Below are positions 33,825-41,671 of a stretch of DNA of 64,000 bases, piece after piece. The position numbers and the translations under genes were made by a program. Location of the stretch: NCBI RefSeq assembly GCF_002813245.1, contig NZ_PHUF01000005.1, positions 1 through 64,000 of the forward strand. Reading direction: 5' to 3'. This DNA comes from Novosphingobium kunmingense (GTDB lineage Bacteria; Pseudomonadota; Alphaproteobacteria; Sphingomonadales; Sphingomonadaceae). The notes under the pieces are model-generated. The model was not told the DNA's origin, did not search any database, and saw only the letters and a program-made list of their open reading frames with translations. How positions within the stretch are numbered: the first letter of the stretch is position 1; every line of letters starts with the position of its first letter.

Positions 33825-35296
33825 CCGACCGATCCTTCCAGTGAAATGCCCAGCAGCTTCTGCGCCTCGACCGCGAATTCCATCGGCAGTTGTTGCAGCA
33901 CTTCCTTCGCAAAGCCGTTGACGATCAGCGCGACGGCTTCCTCGGTGCCGAGCCCGCGCTGCTGGGCGTAGAACAGCTGGTCGTCCGAAATCTTGCTGGT
34001 GGTTGCCTCGTGCTCGATCTGGGCGGAGGGGTTCTTCACCTCGATATAGGGCACGGTGTGCGCGCCGCAGTCCTTGCCGAGCAGCAGCGAATCGCACTGC
34101 GTGAAGTTGCGCACCCCTTCGGCCTGCGGGGCGACGCGCACGAGGCCGCGATAGGTGTTCTGGCTCTTGCCCGCCGAGATGCCCTTGCTGACGATGGTCG
34201 AGCGGCTGCCTTTGCCGTTGTGGATCATCTTGGTCCCGGTATCGGCCTGCTGGTAATTGTTGGTCACCGCGACAGAGTAGAACTCGCCCACCGAATCCTC
34301 GCCGTTGAGGACGCAGCTGGGATATTTCCACGTGATCGCGCTGCCGGTTTCGACCTGCGTCCAGCTGACCTTGCTGCGCCTGCCCTGGCACAGCGCGCGC
34401 TTGGTGACGAAGTTGTAGATCCCGCCCTTGCCTTTCGCATCCCCGGGGTACCAGTTCTGCACGGTCGAATACTTGATCTCCGCATCGTCGAGCGCGACCA
34501 GTTCGACCACGGCGGCGTGAAGCTGGTTCTCGTCGCGCATCGGCGCGGTGCAGCCTTCGAGGTAGGACACGTAGCTGCCCTTGTCGGCGACGATCAGCGT
34601 GCGTTCGAACTGCCCGGTGTTCTCCGCGTTGATGCGGAAATAGGTCGACAGCTCCATCGGGCAGCGCACGCCTTCGGGTACGTAGACGAAGGTGCCGTCG
34701 GAAAAGACCGCCGAATTGAGCGCTGCGAAGAAGTTGTCGTGGACCGGCACGACCTTGGCCAGCCACTTCTTCACCAGGTCCGGGTATTCGCGGATCGCCT
34801 CGCTGATCGACAGGAATATGACGCCGGCCTTCTTCAGCTCCTCGCGGAACGTGGTGGCGACGCTGACCGAATCGAACACCGCATCCACCGCGACCTTGCG
34901 CGCGCCCTCGACTCCGGCGAGCACCTTCTGCTCCTCGAGCGGGATGCCGAGCTTCTTGTAAACCTCGAGAATCTCGGGATCGACCTCGTCGAGCGACGCC
35001 AGCTTGGGCTTGGCCCGGGGCGCTGCATAGTAATAGGCGTCCTGATAGTCGATCGGCGGGACGTTGAGCTTGGCCCAGTCCGGCATCGGCATGGTCAGCC
35101 AGTGGCGATAGGCCTTGAGGCGCCACTCGAGCATCCATTCCGGCTCGTTCTTCTTGGCCGAAATGAACCGGACGGTGTCTTCGTTGAGGCCCTTGGGCGC
35201 GAAATCGGTGGCGATGTCGGCCGACCAGCCGTGTTCGTAGTCGGCGACCCTGGCCGCGGCGTCGCGCGCCGCCTGGTCCTTGACGATGTCGCTCAT
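33821..35296 (-). CDS. sufB: Fe-S scaffold subunit SufB
   Basis: This 491-aa protein is full length for SufB, the main scaffold of the SUF pathway. Landmarks are [42 protein letters not shown], the invariant TYRGLVRV and [20 protein letters not shown], and [20 protein letters not shown]. The cysteine of QCDSLL and the His region match the sites where the cluster is built. The ATG at 35296 overlaps the regulator stop by 4 bases. The stop overlaps the DUF559 gene (TTGA). Confidence 0.97.
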   Translation of the reverse strand: MSDIVKDQAARDAAARVADYEHGWSADIATDFAPKGLNEDTVRFISAKKNEPEWMLEWRLKAYRHWLTMPMPDWAKLNVPPIDYQDAYYYAAPRAKPKLASLDEVDPEILEVYKKLGIPLEEQKVLAGVEGARKVAVDAVFDSVSVATTFREELKKAGVIFLSISEAIREYPDLVKKWLAKVVPVHDNFFAALNSAVFSDGTFVYVPEGVRCPMELSTYFRINAENTGQFERTLIVADKGSYVSYLEGCTAPMRDENQLHAAVVELVALDDAEIKYSTVQNWYPGDAKGKGGIYNFVTKRALCQGRRSKVSWTQVETGSAITWKYPSCVLNGEDSVGEFYSVAVTNNYQQADTGTKMIHNGKGSRSTIVSKGISAGKSQNTYRGLVRVAPQAEGVRNFTQCDSLLLGKDCGAHTVPYIEVKNPSAQIEHEATTSKISDDQLFYAQQRGLGTEEAVALIVNGFAKEVLQQLPMEFAVEAQKLLGISLEGSVG

Positions 35297-35700
35297 CGGG
35301 CCGTCTCCGCCAGCCGGGTCAGCGGAACGGCCGACAGCGCGCCGCGCAGGGCCAGACTGGCATCGGCCCAGTACGGCTTGACCGAGCAGCTCTCTTCATG
35401 GCGGCAATCATGCGCCTCGTCGCTGCACGGGGCGAGCGCGATCGGCCCGTCGACGGCCTCGACGATGTCGGCAAGGGTGATCGCGGCAGCCGGGCGTGCC
35501 AGCTTGAGCCCGCCGCCCACGCCGCGCGACGAGCGCAGCAGGCCGGCCGCGGTCAGGCGGCTGACCAGCTTTTGCACGGTCGGCACCGGGAGGCCGGTTT
35601 CCTCGGCCAGTTGCGCCGCTGCCACGCGCGCGCCGCCGCAATGGCGCGCGGCGGCGCTCATCGTCAGGACGGCGTAATCGGCCATGTTCGATAGGCGCAT
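35293..35700 (-). CDS. Rrf2-family SUF operon regulator (IscR/SufR-like)
   Basis: This 135-aa protein is an Rrf2 winged-helix regulator. It begins [14 protein letters not shown], and has a helix-turn-helix around [24 protein letters not shown] and [11 protein letters not shown] in the wing. Three cysteines, Cys92, Cys99 and Cys105 ([15 protein letters not shown]), are set to bind an Fe-S cluster. It should sense cluster status and repress the operon. A near-palindrome sits 17 bases upstream of its start. It overlaps sufB by 4 bases. Commonly annotated as the SUF system Fe-S assembly regulator in alphaproteobacteria. Confidence 0.93.
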   Translation of the reverse strand: MRLSNMADYAVLTMSAAARHCGGARVAAAQLAEETGLPVPTVQKLVSRLTAAGLLRSSRGVGGGLKLARPAAAITLADIVEAVDGPIALAPCSDEAHDCRHEESCSVKPYWADASLALRGALSAVPLTRLAETAR

Positions 35701-35716
35701 TGCCCGCTCCGCTCAA

Positions 35717-35739
35717 AATCAGAATGATTCGTTCCGATT
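35717..35739. promoter_or_regulatory. Candidate operator of the SUF regulator
   Basis: The half-sites AATCAGAATGA (35717-35727) and TCGTTCCGATT (35729-35739) are reverse complements at 9 of 11 positions around a single central base. The repeat ends 17 bases before the regulator start codon, where the promoter should lie. Position and symmetry suggest autoregulation of the operon by the Rrf2 protein. Confidence 0.6.
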
Positions 35740-35767
35740 TGGCATCTAGTCGCGCCGCCCCAGCGAA

Positions 35768-36715
35768 TCAACCCTCGGGAATGCGCGCGAAGCTGGGCTC
35801 GCGCTCGCGGTAGTTGTCGATCCCGTTGACCGCCCGGGTCAGCGCCGATTCCTCACCCGCCAGACGGGACGGCGTGCGCCCGAGGTAGTGGCGCATCTCG
35901 CGGATCAGATGCGACTGGTCGTAGAACAGGTCGATCAACTGGGCGGCCTGTTCGTCGGTGCAGTCGGGCGATTGCAGCAGCGCGGCGACCCTGAGCGCGC
36001 GATACTTGCGCACCAGTTCGCCCGGCGTGGCACCGAAATAGCGCTTCACCAGCCGCTCGATCTGGCGCGACGAATAGCCCGAACCGGTGCCGAGATCGCC
36101 GATCGCCGGCGCCAGTGACGAGGACAGCCACGCGCCGGTATCGCGGATCAGCGCGATATGGCGCGGCGGCGGCAGGGTCATGCGCGAGGCGAGCGCGGCG
36201 GCCAGTTCCAGGCTGATCGCTTCGCCGCCCTGGAGACCGCTGGCATATCCATCTTGCCAGCGGGCCAGAAGTCGAGGCGCATCCTCGCCGAGAAAGTCGT
36301 CGGCCGGAAGCACGCGATCGCGATAGTCGAAGGCGGGAAGTGCGGTGAGCGATCCCCAGCCAAGCGGAGAGAGCGCTGCGCCCACCAGGTGCAGCGCCCC
36401 GTCGGCCTGGACCTGCGCGGCGGCACTGGTCGGCGTCAGCAGTGACAGGGGCAAGCCCGGCACCGCGACCTTATCGCCGAAGGTGACGCTGGGCGTGCCT
36501 TTCAGCAGCACCATGACATAGCCGATGCCGGCGGGAATCACGTCGGAGAGTCGCGCTTCGTCGCAGGTAAAATGGTACAGCGTGGTGACGAACGGGGCGA
36601 GCGGCTCGGGAACCGCGAAGTGCGAAATGCGGATGAGCTCGGACGACGTCAGACGGACGTCTGCCGCCTGTGTCTCGCCTCGCCCGCCTCGATTTGCGCG
36701 AATCCCCTGATTCAT
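35768..36715 (-). CDS. AraC/XylS family transcriptional regulator
   Basis: This 315-aa protein has an N-terminal cupin-like sensor (about residues 20-140: FVTTLYHFTCDEARLSDV, IPAGIGYVMVLLKG). The C-terminal AraC HTH pair (about 185-290) has SSRQIERLVKRYFGATPGELVRKYR and the second HTH in DLFYDQSHLIREMRHYLGRTPS. The effector and targets are unknown. The ATG at 36715 is used. An upstream TTG at 36754 overlaps the terminator and is less likely. It sits between the SUF operator region and the minus-strand terminator, in the same direction as the SUF genes but not coupled to them. Confidence 0.85.
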   Translation of the reverse strand: MNQGIRANRGGRGETQAADVRLTSSELIRISHFAVPEPLAPFVTTLYHFTCDEARLSDVIPAGIGYVMVLLKGTPSVTFGDKVAVPGLPLSLLTPTSAAAQVQADGALHLVGAALSPLGWGSLTALPAFDYRDRVLPADDFLGEDAPRLLARWQDGYASGLQGGEAISLELAAALASRMTLPPPRHIALIRDTGAWLSSSLAPAIGDLGTGSGYSSRQIERLVKRYFGATPGELVRKYRALRVAALLQSPDCTDEQAAQLIDLFYDQSHLIREMRHYLGRTPSRLAGEESALTRAVNGIDNYREREPSFARIPEG

Positions 36716-36752
36716 GATCGCGGAGATGGCACCGGATTGCACGCTATGCGAC

Positions 36753-36789
36753 AAAAAAAGCGGCCCTCTCGGGGTGCCGAGAGAGCCGC
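36753..36789 (-). terminator. Strong minus-strand intrinsic terminator without an assigned upstream gene
   Basis: On the minus strand GCGGCTCTCTCGG and CCGAGAGGGCCGC form a 13-bp stem (one G-U) with a CACC loop. It is followed by seven Ts. It must end a leftward transcript, but no minus-strand protein gene is seen between it and pyrD. See the small-RNA finding. Confidence 0.85.
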
Positions 36790-36993
36790 GTTGAGTTACA
36801 AGAACTCGTCGCAGAAAGCTCCGAGCCCTTCGGGTCGCAAGCGCTGACTACGCGATTCGCTGCGTCGGGGATTGTATGGAATCGACAAATTTGCGGGATG
36901 AACGGTTCTGTTCTCGCGGTGCAATCGATTAAACTGGCTTGCAATTTTCACCACGTCGACAGCCGAGCCCGAGCCTGCCATAGGCCCGGCTCG
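36790..36993 (-). ncRNA. Possible small RNA ahead of the orphan terminator
   Basis: This gap between pyrD and the terminator has no convincing reading frame. The 66-codon frame 36744-36944 runs through the terminator and is rejected. Read leftward it holds a perfect hairpin, GAGTT-CTTGT-AACTC (36807-36793), and a short CCC-GAA-GGG hairpin, then the terminator. That suggests a structured RNA of about 100-200 nt. No known family was recognised, and no clear promoter could be fixed. The pyrD promoter must lie in the same stretch. Confidence 0.3.
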
Positions 36994-38025
36994 ATGATCT
37001 ACGCCCTTCTTCGCCCGGCGTTGCGCTTGCTCGACACCGAGGACGCCCACCGCATTGCCATTCATTCGCTGCGTCTCGTTCCGTTCGGCGGGACCGACCG
37101 TGCCGATTCTCCACTCGCGACGACGGTGGCCGGACTGACTGTCCCCAACCCGCTGGGCATGGCGGCCGGGTTCGACAAGGATGCCGAAGTGCCCGACGCG
37201 CTGCTAGGCGTGGGCTTCGGCTTTGCCGAGGTCGGCTCGATCACCCCCTTGCCCCAAGCCGGCAATCCGCGCCCGCGGCTGTTCCGGCTGGACGAGGACC
37301 GCGCCGTCATCAACCGCATGGGTTTCAACAACAGCGGCGCCGAGGCGGCCGTGGCGCGGCTTGCGCGGCGCGCGGGCCGGCCTGGCATCGTCGGCGTCAA
37401 CGTCGGCGCGAACAAGGACTCGCTCGACCGGGTCGCCGACTATGCGACGATGGCGCGGCTGGCCGCCCCCCTGGCGAGCTATCTTGCGGTCAACATATCC
37501 AGCCCCAACACGCCAGGCCTGCGCGCCCTGCAGGACGAAGGCGCATTGACAGTGTTGCTTGACGCGGTGCTGGAAGCGCGCGGACCAGGCGGGCCGCCGG
37601 TGTTCCTCAAGGTCGCCCCCGACCTCGAGCCGGCCGACATCGACGCCATCGCACGGATCGCGATCGACAAGGGTGTTGGCGCGCTGATCGTGTCGAACAC
37701 GACCATTTCACGCCCGCCGCTGCGCTCGCGCCACGCCGGCGAAGCGGGAGGCCTGTCGGGCGCCCCCTTGCGCGACCTCGCCCAGCAGCGGCTGCGCGAT
37801 TTCCGCAGCGCGACCGGCGGTGCGCTACCGCTGGTCGGCGTGGGCGGCATCGCCACGGCCGAAGACGCCTGGAACCGCATCCGCGCCGGGGCAAGCCTGG
37901 TGCAGCTCTACTCCGCGATGGCCTTTGCCGGACCCGGCATTGCCCGGACGATCACCAGGGGCCTTGCCCGCCTGATGGCGCGCGACGGCTTTGCCACCAT
38001 TGCCGAGGCGGTCGGAACCGAATAG
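36994..38025 (+). CDS. pyrD: Dihydroorotate dehydrogenase, class 2
   Basis: This 343-aa membrane-associated flavoenzyme oxidises dihydroorotate to orotate with quinone. The start MIYALLRPALRLLDTEDAHRI is the class 2 N-terminal helix pair. Landmarks are NPLGMAAGFDKDAEVPDALL, VINRMGFNNSGAEA (FMN/substrate), VNISSPNTPGLR (catalytic Ser), LKVAPDL, VSNTTISRP and GVGGIATAEDAWNRIRAGASLVQLYSA-type C-terminus. The ATG at 36994 is preferred over the longer frame from 36898. Followed 10 bases later by the gamma-glutamyltransferase gene. Confidence 0.96.
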   Translation: MIYALLRPALRLLDTEDAHRIAIHSLRLVPFGGTDRADSPLATTVAGLTVPNPLGMAAGFDKDAEVPDALLGVGFGFAEVGSITPLPQAGNPRPRLFRLDEDRAVINRMGFNNSGAEAAVARLARRAGRPGIVGVNVGANKDSLDRVADYATMARLAAPLASYLAVNISSPNTPGLRALQDEGALTVLLDAVLEARGPGGPPVFLKVAPDLEPADIDAIARIAIDKGVGALIVSNTTISRPPLRSRHAGEAGGLSGAPLRDLAQQRLRDFRSATGGALPLVGVGGIATAEDAWNRIRAGASLVQLYSAMAFAGPGIARTITRGLARLMARDGFATIAEAVGTE

Positions 38026-38035
38026 CACGGCGGCC

Positions 38036-39754
38036 ATGACACTTCGCATCCGCCTGGCTCTGCTGGCCCTTCCGGCCTTCGGCATTGCCGCCGCCAGCCC
38101 CGCCCTCGCCCGCCAGCCTGCACCCACGGTCTATGCCAAGGGCATGGTCAGCGCCGCCGATCCCCGCGCTGCCGATGCTGGCGCTCAGATGCTTCGCGCC
38201 GGCGGCAATGCGACCGACGCCGCGATCGCGACCATGCTGGCGCTGTCGGTCGTCGAACCGCAGAGTTCGGGCATCGGCGGCGGCGGCTTCTTCGTCGAAA
38301 CCGGGCCGGATGGCCGCGTCGCGACGATCGACGGCCGCGAAAAGGCCCCGGCCGCCGCCAGCGGCAAGTGGTTCGTGCGCGGCGGCAAGGTCATGAGCTT
38401 TGCCGATGCGGTCCCCGGCGCGATCAGCGTCGGCGTTCCCGGTAACATCGCACTGGCCGCCAAGGCCCACAAGGCTCATGGCAAGCTGCCCTGGGCGCGG
38501 CTTTTCGCCCCGGCGATCAGGCTCGCCCGCCAGGGTTTCGAGATCACCCCGCGCTTTCACGCAGCCCTTACCAACAGCGCGGCGACCGCTGCCTTCACCC
38601 CGGCCGGCAAGGCGCTGTTCTACGATGCTGCAGGCCTGCCGAAGCAAGTCGGCACGCGCGTCACCAACCCCGCCATGGCCGCGACGCTGAGCGCGATCGC
38701 GGCGCAGGGCGCGAAGGCGTTCTATGCCGGCGGCAACGCCCGCGCGCTGGCCGCCGCGGTGACCACGGCAACCCGCAACCCCGCGCCAATGACCGAAGCC
38801 GACGTCGCGGCCTATGTCGCCGCCGATCGCGAGCCGGTCTGCGGCAACTACCGTACCTACCGGATCTGCGGCATGGGTCCGCCCAGTTCGGGCGCGACCA
38901 CGGTCTTCGCCACGCTCAAGCAGCTTGAACGGTTCGACCTGACCGGCCTTGGCAAGGATTCGCCCGTCGCCTGGCACCTGATCGCCGAATCGATGCGCCT
39001 CGCCTATGCCGACCGCGCGCGCTATTCCGGCGATGCGGATTTCGTGCGGGTGCCGGTCGCCGGGCTGACCGATCCCGATTACCTGGCGCAGCGGTCCGCA
39101 CTGATCTCTGCCGAGAGGGCCATGCCAAGCGTCAGCGCCGGCGTGCCGCGCGGGGCCGAAAGCCTGGCGCTCGCCGATCCTGCCCCGCAGGAGGAGCACG
39201 GCACGTCGCACTTCGTCGCGATCGACCGGCGCGGCAACGTCGTTTCCTACACCTCGACCATCGAGAGCGCGTTCGGTTCGGGTCTGATGGTCGGCGGCTA
39301 CTACCTCAACAACGAGCTGACCGATTTCGACATGAACCCGGTGTTCGACGGCAAGCCCGCCAACAACCGCGTGGACGGCGGGAAGCGTCCGCGCTCGTCG
39401 ATGAGCCCGAGCGTGGTCTTCGGTCCCGACGGGAAGGTCCGCCTGGCGGTCGGCGCGGCGGGCGGGGCGACCATTCCCGCGCAGGTGATCCGCGCGGTGA
39501 TCGGGGTGATCGACTGGAACCTGTCGGCGCAGGACGCGCTGGCGCTGCCGGTGATCTTCGCGCCGGGCGGCAACGCGGTCTATGTCGAGAAGGGATCGAG
39601 CGCCGAAGCGCTGATCCCGGCGCTGACAGCACTGGGCCATGCCAGCGTCACTCCGCGTGGCCTGCCGCTCAAGGCCAACGCGATCGAAGTGGTCGACGGC
39701 GCCTTGCGCGGCGCGGCCGATCCCCGCAGCGAAGGCAAAGCCGTCTCCGAATAA
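38036..39754 (+). CDS. ggt: Gamma-glutamyltransferase
   Basis: This 572-aa exported enzyme has a signal peptide (cleavage near ALARQPA). The N-terminal family signature is AGGNATDAAIATMLALSVVEP. GIGGGGFFVE binds substrate. The autoprocessing and catalytic Thr is in EEHGTSHFVAIDRRGNVVSYT, with the large and small subunits joined before it. The enzyme cleaves gamma-glutamyl bonds, mainly of glutathione, in the periplasm. The family Arg and Asp pocket (MRLAYADRARYSGD) is also present. It follows pyrD by 10 bases and may be transcribed with it. Confidence 0.95.
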   Translation: MTLRIRLALLALPAFGIAAASPALARQPAPTVYAKGMVSAADPRAADAGAQMLRAGGNATDAAIATMLALSVVEPQSSGIGGGGFFVETGPDGRVATIDGREKAPAAASGKWFVRGGKVMSFADAVPGAISVGVPGNIALAAKAHKAHGKLPWARLFAPAIRLARQGFEITPRFHAALTNSAATAAFTPAGKALFYDAAGLPKQVGTRVTNPAMAATLSAIAAQGAKAFYAGGNARALAAAVTTATRNPAPMTEADVAAYVAADREPVCGNYRTYRICGMGPPSSGATTVFATLKQLERFDLTGLGKDSPVAWHLIAESMRLAYADRARYSGDADFVRVPVAGLTDPDYLAQRSALISAERAMPSVSAGVPRGAESLALADPAPQEEHGTSHFVAIDRRGNVVSYTSTIESAFGSGLMVGGYYLNNELTDFDMNPVFDGKPANNRVDGGKRPRSSMSPSVVFGPDGKVRLAVGAAGGATIPAQVIRAVIGVIDWNLSAQDALALPVIFAPGGNAVYVEKGSSAEALIPALTALGHASVTPRGLPLKANAIEVVDGALRGAADPRSEGKAVSE

Positions 39755-39848
39755 AGGCGAGCGTGACGCTTGCCGCTACGGCAATCCGGTCCTAGCTAGG
39801 ATCCGGGGCCGAGGACCTGTGCAGCAAGACAAAAGGGGCATCCTGCAC

Positions 39849-41654
39849 GTGATTGATATTTCCGACCTGCCGAACCGCCAGAACCTGGTCGAACTGCTGC
39901 TGTCCCGCGCCGACCGGCGCGGCACGGCGCCGTTCCTGTGGGCCAAGCGCGGCGGCGCCTGGCAGTCGCTGAGCTGGGCCGAAACGGTGCGACAGATCTG
40001 CAACCTGGCCGAGGCGCTCCGCGCCATGGGCCTGGGCCCCGGCGATCGGGTGCTGCTGGTCAGCGAGAACCGCCCCGAGTGGCTGATCGCCGATTTCGCG
40101 ATCATGGCGGCGGGCTGCGTCACCGTGCCGGCCTATGTCACCAACACCGAGCGCGACCATCTCCACGTGCTCGACAATTCGGGCGCGCGGGCGGTGATCG
40201 TCGCCAACGACAAGCTGGCCAAACCCCTGCTCAGCGCGGTGCTGCGTTCGTCCCGGGCCGACCACGTTATCGGCATCGAACCGCTGCGCATGGGCCAGAC
40301 CGGCAGTTTCGAATACCACGACTGGGCGAGGCTCGTCGAAGGCGATGGCGTGGCAGCCCGTGCCGCGGTGGACGAACGCATCGCCTCGATCGGACGCGAG
40401 GACCTGGCCTGCATCATCTACACCAGCGGCACCGGCGGGGCGCCGCGCGGGGTGATGCAGCACCACGGCGCGATCCTGTGCAACGTCGACGGTGCCGCCC
40501 GCATCCTGGCCGAGGACTTCGGCCTCGACGACGAGGTTTTCCTGTCGTTCCTGCCGCTCAGCCATGCCTACGAGCATACCGGCGGGCAGATGCTGCCGAT
40601 CGGCTGCGGCGCGCAGATCTATTATTCCGAAGGTCTCGAGAAGCTGGCCAGCAACATCGAGGAGGTGCGTCCGACGATCATGGTCGTCGTGCCGCGTCTG
40701 TTCGAGGTGCTGCGCACCCGGATCATGAAGCAGATCGAGAAGCAGGGGAAGCTGGCCAACTACCTGATGGATCGCGCGGTCGGGATCGGCACGCTCAAGG
40801 CCCAGGGCCGTCGGCGGCTGCGCGACTTGCCGATCGGTGCCGTGATCGACCGGGCGCTGCGGCCCAAGATCCGCAGCCGGTTCGGCGGACGGCTGAAGGC
40901 GATGGTTTCGGGCGGGGCGCCGCTCAATCCCGATATCGGCGTGTTCTTCGACGCGATGGGGCTGACCATGCTGCAGGGCTATGGCCAGACCGAAGCAGGC
41001 CCCGTGATCAGCTGCAACCGGCCCAAGGTCGGCCTCAAGATGGACACGGTCGGCCCGCCGATGCACGGGGTCGAGGTGCGGATCGCCGAGGACGGCGAGA
41101 TCCTGGTTCGCGGCGAGCTCGTCATGCACGGCTACTGGCAGAACGATGCCGAGACGGCCAAGGCGCTCAAGGATGGCTGGCTCCACACCGGCGACATCGG
41201 CCATCTCGACGCCAAGGGCCGGATCGTCATCACCGACCGCAAGAAGGACATGATCGTCAACGACAAGGGCGACAACGTCTCGCCCCAGAAGATCGAAGGC
41301 ATGCTGACCCTGCAGCCCGAGATCGCCCAGGCCATGGTGATCGGCGACAAGCGCCCCTACCTGGTCGGGCTGGTCGTGCCCGACGGCGAATGGGCGCTGG
41401 AATGGGCACGGGCGAACGGCGAAAAGTTCGACATGCGCGCGCTGCAGGAACTGCCCGCCTTCCGCACCGCGGTGCGCGGCGCGATCGACCGGGTCAACCA
41501 GGACCTGTCGGTGATCGAGAAGGTCCGCCAGTTTACCTTCGCGGACGTGGCCTTTTCGATCGAGAACGAGGAAATGACCCCGAGCCTCAAGATCCGCCGC
41601 CACAAGCTCAAGGAGCGCTATGGCGAGCGGATGGACGCCCTGTACCGGAGCTAG
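39849..41654 (+). CDS. AMP-dependent acyl-CoA synthetase (long-chain fatty acid ligase-like)
   Basis: This 601-aa adenylate-forming enzyme is of the FadD15 / long-chain type. The P-loop motif reads YTSGTGGAPRG where the consensus is YTSGTTGxPKG, with the usual Lys replaced by Arg. Later motifs are intact: MLQGYGQTEAGPVISCN, WLHTGDIGHLD, and the C-terminal RKKDMIVNDKGDNVSPQKIE. The GTG at 39849 with AAGGGG about 12 bases upstream is chosen. It probably activates a fatty acid with ATP to acyl-CoA. The substrate is not determinable. It stands alone after ggt, with a 94-base gap. Confidence 0.9.
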   Translation: MIDISDLPNRQNLVELLLSRADRRGTAPFLWAKRGGAWQSLSWAETVRQICNLAEALRAMGLGPGDRVLLVSENRPEWLIADFAIMAAGCVTVPAYVTNTERDHLHVLDNSGARAVIVANDKLAKPLLSAVLRSSRADHVIGIEPLRMGQTGSFEYHDWARLVEGDGVAARAAVDERIASIGREDLACIIYTSGTGGAPRGVMQHHGAILCNVDGAARILAEDFGLDDEVFLSFLPLSHAYEHTGGQMLPIGCGAQIYYSEGLEKLASNIEEVRPTIMVVVPRLFEVLRTRIMKQIEKQGKLANYLMDRAVGIGTLKAQGRRRLRDLPIGAVIDRALRPKIRSRFGGRLKAMVSGGAPLNPDIGVFFDAMGLTMLQGYGQTEAGPVISCNRPKVGLKMDTVGPPMHGVEVRIAEDGEILVRGELVMHGYWQNDAETAKALKDGWLHTGDIGHLDAKGRIVITDRKKDMIVNDKGDNVSPQKIEGMLTLQPEIAQAMVIGDKRPYLVGLVVPDGEWALEWARANGEKFDMRALQELPAFRTAVRGAIDRVNQDLSVIEKVRQFTFADVAFSIENEEMTPSLKIRRHKLKERYGERMDALYRS

Positions 41655-41671
41655 GGTACCGGGTTCAGGGT

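Noticed and set aside
36744..36944. 66-codon minus-strand frame over the orphan terminator
   Set aside because: It reads straight through the terminator stem and its T tract, has no ribosome site and no homology, so a protein is unlikely.
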